This document shows positions 61,201 through 64,000 of a stretch of 64,000 nucleotides of DNA, piece after piece. This stretch comes from Alloclostridium intestinigallinarum. GTDB lineage: Bacteria > Bacillota > Clostridia > Christensenellales > UBA3700. Location: the NCBI GenBank assembly GCA_904393845.1, contig CAJFNB010000001.1, positions 132,082-196,081 of the forward strand, read 5' to 3'. The number at the start of each line of letters is the position of its first letter. Position 1 is the first letter of the stretch. Both the position numbers and the translations under genes were made by a program. Below the pieces are notes generated by a model, which did not search any database, was not told the DNA's origin, and saw only the letters and a list, made by a program, of their open reading frames with translations.

Positions 61201-63834
61201 TACGATATGTTCACCGCCCGCGCAAAGATAATGGATATTGCGATAAGCAGGAATTTCCTCACCTTCACCGGCTCTTTCAACGAAAAGAAGCGCGAACAAT
61301 ATATGCAGCCCGTATACGAGCTTCACGAGCTGTGTTCGCAGGTGTTTATGGACTACAACGCGGACGCGTTCAACAGCGTATGCCACCGCCTGATAACGGG
61401 CGGAGCCGCCAAACCTCTGCTTTCGGGCATTTTAAGCGCGTCAAAGGCGTTCATGTCCGCCAAAGACAGCTTTATGAGGGCGACAAAGGGCAACGAAAGC
61501 GCGTATTCGGACGAGGACATTTTCGACTGCTACACGGCAAAGTGCACCTCTTTGATAGACAATATAGACATGCTCCCCGGCTGGTGCGCCTATAAAAAGA
61601 CCGCGAAGGAGCTGAACGCGATGGGGCTTTCCTTCGTGACGAGCGCCATGGAGAGCGGCGCCATATCCGGCGACAAAATTCTTTCGTCCTTCCGCAAGAA
61701 CGTGTACCGCAATTTCGTACAGACGAATATCCCCGCGGACGAGGATCTGGCGACTTTCTCAGCCGGAATGATGGACGAAAACGCGGCAAAATTCGCCGCC
61801 CTTGCAGAGGCTTTTTCCCTCGATACCAAGGCGGAGATACGCAAAAATCTTATTTCCCGTCTGCCTTCCGAAGGCACGGAAGGTCCGCTCGCGCTCGAAC
61901 TCATGGCGTTCAAGCGGCGCACAAGCGGCAACGTGAAGAGGATAAACGTGCGCGAGCTTTTCGCGGAAATTCCCGGACTTCTGCGCGTGGCGGCGCCGTG
62001 CATGATGATGAGTCCTTCCGCCGTTTCGCAGTATCTTGAAGCCCGGCCCGACCTGTTCGATTTGCTTATTTTCGACGAGGCGTCGCAAATTCCCACCTGC
62101 GAGGCGGTTCCCGCGCTTGCGCGCGCCAAAAGCGCGGTAATAGTGGGCGACCCCAACCAGCTTCCCCCTACCACCTTCTTCATGGCTTTGGGGCAGGACG
62201 AAGAGGAAACGGAAGCGGAAGATCTGGACAGCGTGCTGGACGACTGCCTTGCGCTGGGCATACCCCAGAAACATCTGCGCTGGCACTACCGCAGCAACCA
62301 CGAAAGCCTGATAGCTTTTTCCAATATAATGTACTACTCCGGCAAGCTGTGCACCTTTCCTTCTCCCGACGCCATGGACAGCCGCGTAAAACTGAAATAC
62401 GTGGAAAACGGCGTGTACGACAGGGGCTTTACCAAGTGCAACAGGGAAGAAGCGGAAGCGGTGGTCGCGGAAGTGGTGCGCCGCCTGAAAGACGAAAAAC
62501 TGCGGCGTAAGAGCATAGGCATAGTGACCTTCTCCACCCCGCAGCAAAATTACATAGAACGTCTGCTTGCCAAGGCGCTTTCGCAAAAGGGGCTGGAAGA
62601 GGCGGCTTACGAGCGCGAAGAACCGCTTTTCGTCAAGAATCTGGAAAACGTGCAGGGCGACGAACGCGACGTGATAATCTTTTCCGTATGCTACGGCCCC
62701 GACAGGCTGGGCAGAATATCCCTCAACTTCGGTCCGCTCAACCAATACGGCGGCTGGCGCAGGCTTAACGTCGCCGTTTCGCGCGCACGCACGGATATGC
62801 TTATCTACTCGTCGATGCGCTATTCCATGATAGACCTTTCGCGCACCAACTCGCGCGGCGTAGCGGGTCTGAAGGCGTTTTTGGAGTTTGCGGAAAAGGG
62901 ACGCACGGGCATAGCGGTAAAAAGCGACGAAATGATTCTGAACAAGTCGGGAATAGGCAAATACGTGGCGGAAGAGCTGTCCTCTTACGGCTACGACTGC
63001 CGTTGCGACGTGGGCGTTTCCGACTTCAAAATAGACGTGGCGGTGGTCGACCCCAAGAACAGGCACAACTTTATTCTCGCCATACTCTGCGACGGCAAGA
63101 GCGATTTTTCCGTAAAGGACCGCACCGTCATGCAGGTGCAGACGTTAAAGCGCAGCAACTGGAACGTCACCCGCCTTTACTCCATAAACTTCTTCAACAA
63201 TCCCAAGCGCGAAATCAAGAGGATAAAGGAGCTTCTGGACAGAATATGTTCGGGCGGCAAGACTACCGCGCCCGGCTTTAAGCGCGCCTACCGCGCCGCC
63301 AAAGTGGAAGAGTGCACCGTGGATACCCAATACGTGCTTTCGGGCGAACACGACGCTGATATTATGAAGATTATCCGCGCCGTTGTCGCCGCCGAAGAGC
63401 CTATCTCCGCCCGTTTCCTCACCAAGCGCACCCTCGCCACGCTGGGCATTTTCAAGTTCGGGGTGAAACTGGAAGGCAAAATTTCCTCGCTTATAGAAAA
63501 GTGCGCTTTCAAACATGAAGATATTCTGGGCGCAACTTATTACTTCCGCACGGATAAATTCGGCTCGTTCGACCGCTACCGCGTGGAAGAAAACACCGCC
63601 CTGCGCACGAGCGACGCGGACTACGCCGCCTACGACGTTATTTCCGCCATAAAGAGCGTGCTTTTAAGCAAAGTGAGCATGTACGCCGACGAACTTGCCG
63701 TTGCCGTCCAGCGCGAATTCAAAGTACCACGCCTTTCGGATAAATTCGCGGCGTTTATCAATTCGTGCATAGATTACGGCGTAAGCAAGGGCATTTTTGT
63801 CCGCAGTATTTCTGATAAAATTTCAATGGTATAG
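58207..63834 (+). CDS. DUF4011/DUF3320-type superfamily 1 helicase
   Basis: An 1,875-residue cytoplasmic protein. The N-terminal part (1-350) contains a transglutaminase-like region (ALLYASCIESAGLNP). DUF4011 begins at RRLLDLSLKNNLL near 380. The UvrD/DNA2-like helicase has Walker A HGPPGTGKSQT near 671, an insert of about 550 residues, DEASQIP near 1290, VGDPNQLPPTT and VQGDERDVIIFSV near 1485. A degenerate PD-(D/E)XK-like domain (FKIDVAVVDP, ILAILCDGK) is near 1605-1660, and the DUF3320 helical end is 1720-1875. Relatives are often in defence islands, but no partner is visible. The stop codon lies in a hairpin arm. Confidence 0.88.
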   Translation: MSKKSKYLSETLEIESQLLPDAGYGTYYCRLPLFTLLRLNNKGESSTDALTVKISSAEEGGQPGLIVAKEIEIDDIQPDSGVEINAGSVLNPKFLAELNEITSRTVTVTVFSGKEEVLSVQNEVRCLPIDCWPGLGASVEMLSTLVRPKLADCRKILSEAALQMQKWGYPSEWSGYSGNDKNAVRSAAAAIYSAIRAQDLTALPENSLTLPQQTGDLTEVLSKKEATPLQAALLYASCIESAGLNPVIVLGEEGVAAGVWLRENCFTSTCIDDMSVIEKYVQDGVNNLAVFDVNDIFSHKNASFTTSGTHFAAALKRGDYEVALDVKRCRIGGLFPLPIKVKQNGKYELLDEKSFSYDNKPEELPVFSAKERGASKERTWQRRLLDLSLKNNLLAFKTGGDCVRILSCDLTSFIQGLDSADKFNLLPSAQEVNQPSGFGESLEVRALRELIQMQLSSGTMRSYLQADALNESCSSLIRKAKTAQEEAGANTLCLALGFLKWKKDGEYKYAPLILLPVTLQKNRRQGITLIRDEDYTVNTTLLEFLKREFDIDLRGIEDENFSAAQTLALFRAKTAEMDGWEVTEDVYISQFTFARYAMWSDVKNNISVFKKNPLIASLLAGANKLPSSGLSGKSEDESDPCGILTPLPCDSSQFEAVAECAAGTTFVLHGPPGTGKSQTITNMIANAVNEGKRVLFVAEKQAALSVVKKRLTDIGIGEFCLEFTTGKPADKSALITSLQSTLDLKNAEYTDTFAEDGRKIEEVRGALSRPYSALHKKRTIGASVYDGILYYFRNRKSSDLMNIESTFYDSLTAEKLEKCESMLTLAQVAAKECGGVYRSPFDNVNISEYSEDVKAATLCAAEVLLAELKHFRNYVGLFLELFSQKISSFTPKKAGSFVRILTMLKSGALQEFFGMDEREMHAFFNASLTYDRALRLWFRRFDDIPDVEKLMPGLKEELDNWDENYRSSRRITAVIKKLNKCTQNKLGEKEEAEWVKRAYDMFTARAKIMDIAISRNFLTFTGSFNEKKREQYMQPVYELHELCSQVFMDYNADAFNSVCHRLITGGAAKPLLSGILSASKAFMSAKDSFMRATKGNESAYSDEDIFDCYTAKCTSLIDNIDMLPGWCAYKKTAKELNAMGLSFVTSAMESGAISGDKILSSFRKNVYRNFVQTNIPADEDLATFSAGMMDENAAKFAALAEAFSLDTKAEIRKNLISRLPSEGTEGPLALELMAFKRRTSGNVKRINVRELFAEIPGLLRVAAPCMMMSPSAVSQYLEARPDLFDLLIFDEASQIPTCEAVPALARAKSAVIVGDPNQLPPTTFFMALGQDEEETEAEDLDSVLDDCLALGIPQKHLRWHYRSNHESLIAFSNIMYYSGKLCTFPSPDAMDSRVKLKYVENGVYDRGFTKCNREEAEAVVAEVVRRLKDEKLRRKSIGIVTFSTPQQNYIERLLAKALSQKGLEEAAYEREEPLFVKNLENVQGDERDVIIFSVCYGPDRLGRISLNFGPLNQYGGWRRLNVAVSRARTDMLIYSSMRYSMIDLSRTNSRGVAGLKAFLEFAEKGRTGIAVKSDEMILNKSGIGKYVAEELSSYGYDCRCDVGVSDFKIDVAVVDPKNRHNFILAILCDGKSDFSVKDRTVMQVQTLKRSNWNVTRLYSINFFNNPKREIKRIKELLDRICSGGKTTAPGFKRAYRAAKVEECTVDTQYVLSGEHDADIMKIIRAVVAAEEPISARFLTKRTLATLGIFKFGVKLEGKISSLIEKCAFKHEDILGATYYFRTDKFGSFDRYRVEENTALRTSDADYAAYDVISAIKSVLLSKVSMYADELAVAVQREFKVPRLSDKFAAFINSCIDYGVSKGIFVRSISDKISMV

Positions 63835-63859
63835 TCAGCGCATAACCGCTGACTATACC
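63828..63859. repeat. Perfect hairpin spanning the helicase stop codon
   Basis: GGTATAGTCAGCG and CGCTGACTATACC form a perfect 13-bp stem with a 6-nt loop. The TAG stop is within the left arm. No T-run follows, so it is not a normal terminator. Confidence 0.8.
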
Positions 63860-64000
63860 TCATAAGGCACCGCGCATAAGCACCCTCCTGCGGTGTCAAG
63901 GCACTCATTTTGAGAAATCACGTACGGTATGCCGAACAGGAACAATACGAACACGGTCCGGCAAAGCCGATTTCAGCCGTTGCCGTGTCGTTTGTCTTGA
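63860..64000. other. Terminal non-coding stretch
   Basis: No gene is supported in the last 141 bp. GGCACCGC and GCGGTGTC near 63867-63900 form a further short inverted repeat, and more such structure follows. It may be part of a repeat element that continues outside the window. Confidence 0.4.

Noticed and set aside
61759..63066. A 435-codon open frame on the minus strand inside the helicase gene
   Set aside because: Shadow of the helicase reading frame, with no start signal and atypical composition.

Overview
The window looks like a chromosome fragment of an anaerobic, monoderm Bacillota (Clostridia-type) bacterium of moderate-to-high GC. The evidence is a Trp-specific T-box riboswitch on a complete trpEGDCFBA operon, a SipW-type signal peptidase with TasA/camelysin-like substrates, lipoprotein signal peptides, rubrerythrin, a GPH-family sugar transporter, AsnA-type asparagine synthetase and clean sigma-A promoters. 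I cannot name a genus; an uncultured gut clostridial lineage is a guess. There are no rRNA or tRNA genes, no CRISPR array and no transposase. One tmRNA is present.

Layout. 1-6.16 kb (- strand): trpEGDCFB and the start of trpA, behind a T-box leader with two tandem terminator hairpins. 6.2-16.4 kb: an esterase, an active/degenerate pair of trypsin-like lipoproteins, a mutarotase-like protein, a sugar symporter, a secreted polysaccharide deacetylase and a GH18 lipoprotein. 16.3-22.3 kb (- strand): a phosphate operon pstS-pst(CA)-pstB-phoP-phoR, with a fused permease, a circularly permuted PstS and a PhoP-box-like repeat upstream, but no phoU. 22.3-23.5 kb: three 108-bp tandem repeats and AT-rich non-coding DNA. 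23.5-30.3 kb (+ strand): a SipW/TasA-like surface-protein cluster ending in an 849-residue beta-helix protein. 30.4-43.3 kb: a GH2 glycosidase, a phosphoesterase/HAD pair, tcdA-cysK, a dehydrogenase/SIS pair, and asnA-ychF-argS. 43.5-46 kb: an alcohol dehydrogenase-flavodoxin-TetR operon whose promoter carries two matching operators. 46.1-50.1 kb: DUF2804-ppa-comEC and an ACT-domain protein. 50.4-52.9 kb: an AT-rich, probably acquired HNH nuclease gene just downstream of tmRNA. 53-58 kb: mnmE, murB, rubrerythrin and small proteins. 58.2-63.8 kb: a 1,875-residue DUF4011/SF1 helicase.

Three patterns cut across the genes. (1) Three promoters (6.2, 32.6 and 53.8 kb) share the geometry -35/17 bp/-10/6 nt/ATG, which predicts leaderless mRNAs. 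(2) Inverted-repeat elements repeatedly sit on gene 3' ends so that the stop codon, and sometimes the last residues, lie inside one arm (protease 7.6 kb, phoR 16.3 kb, murB 55.4 kb; shorter hairpin at 63.8 kb; related arrangement at the tmRNA 3' end). (3) Hairpin-bearing short intergenic repeats recur near 7.5, 15.9 and 22.3-22.6 kb. The most system-like region is the SipW/TasA-like cluster, which looks like a dedicated machine for exporting surface fibre or adhesin proteins.
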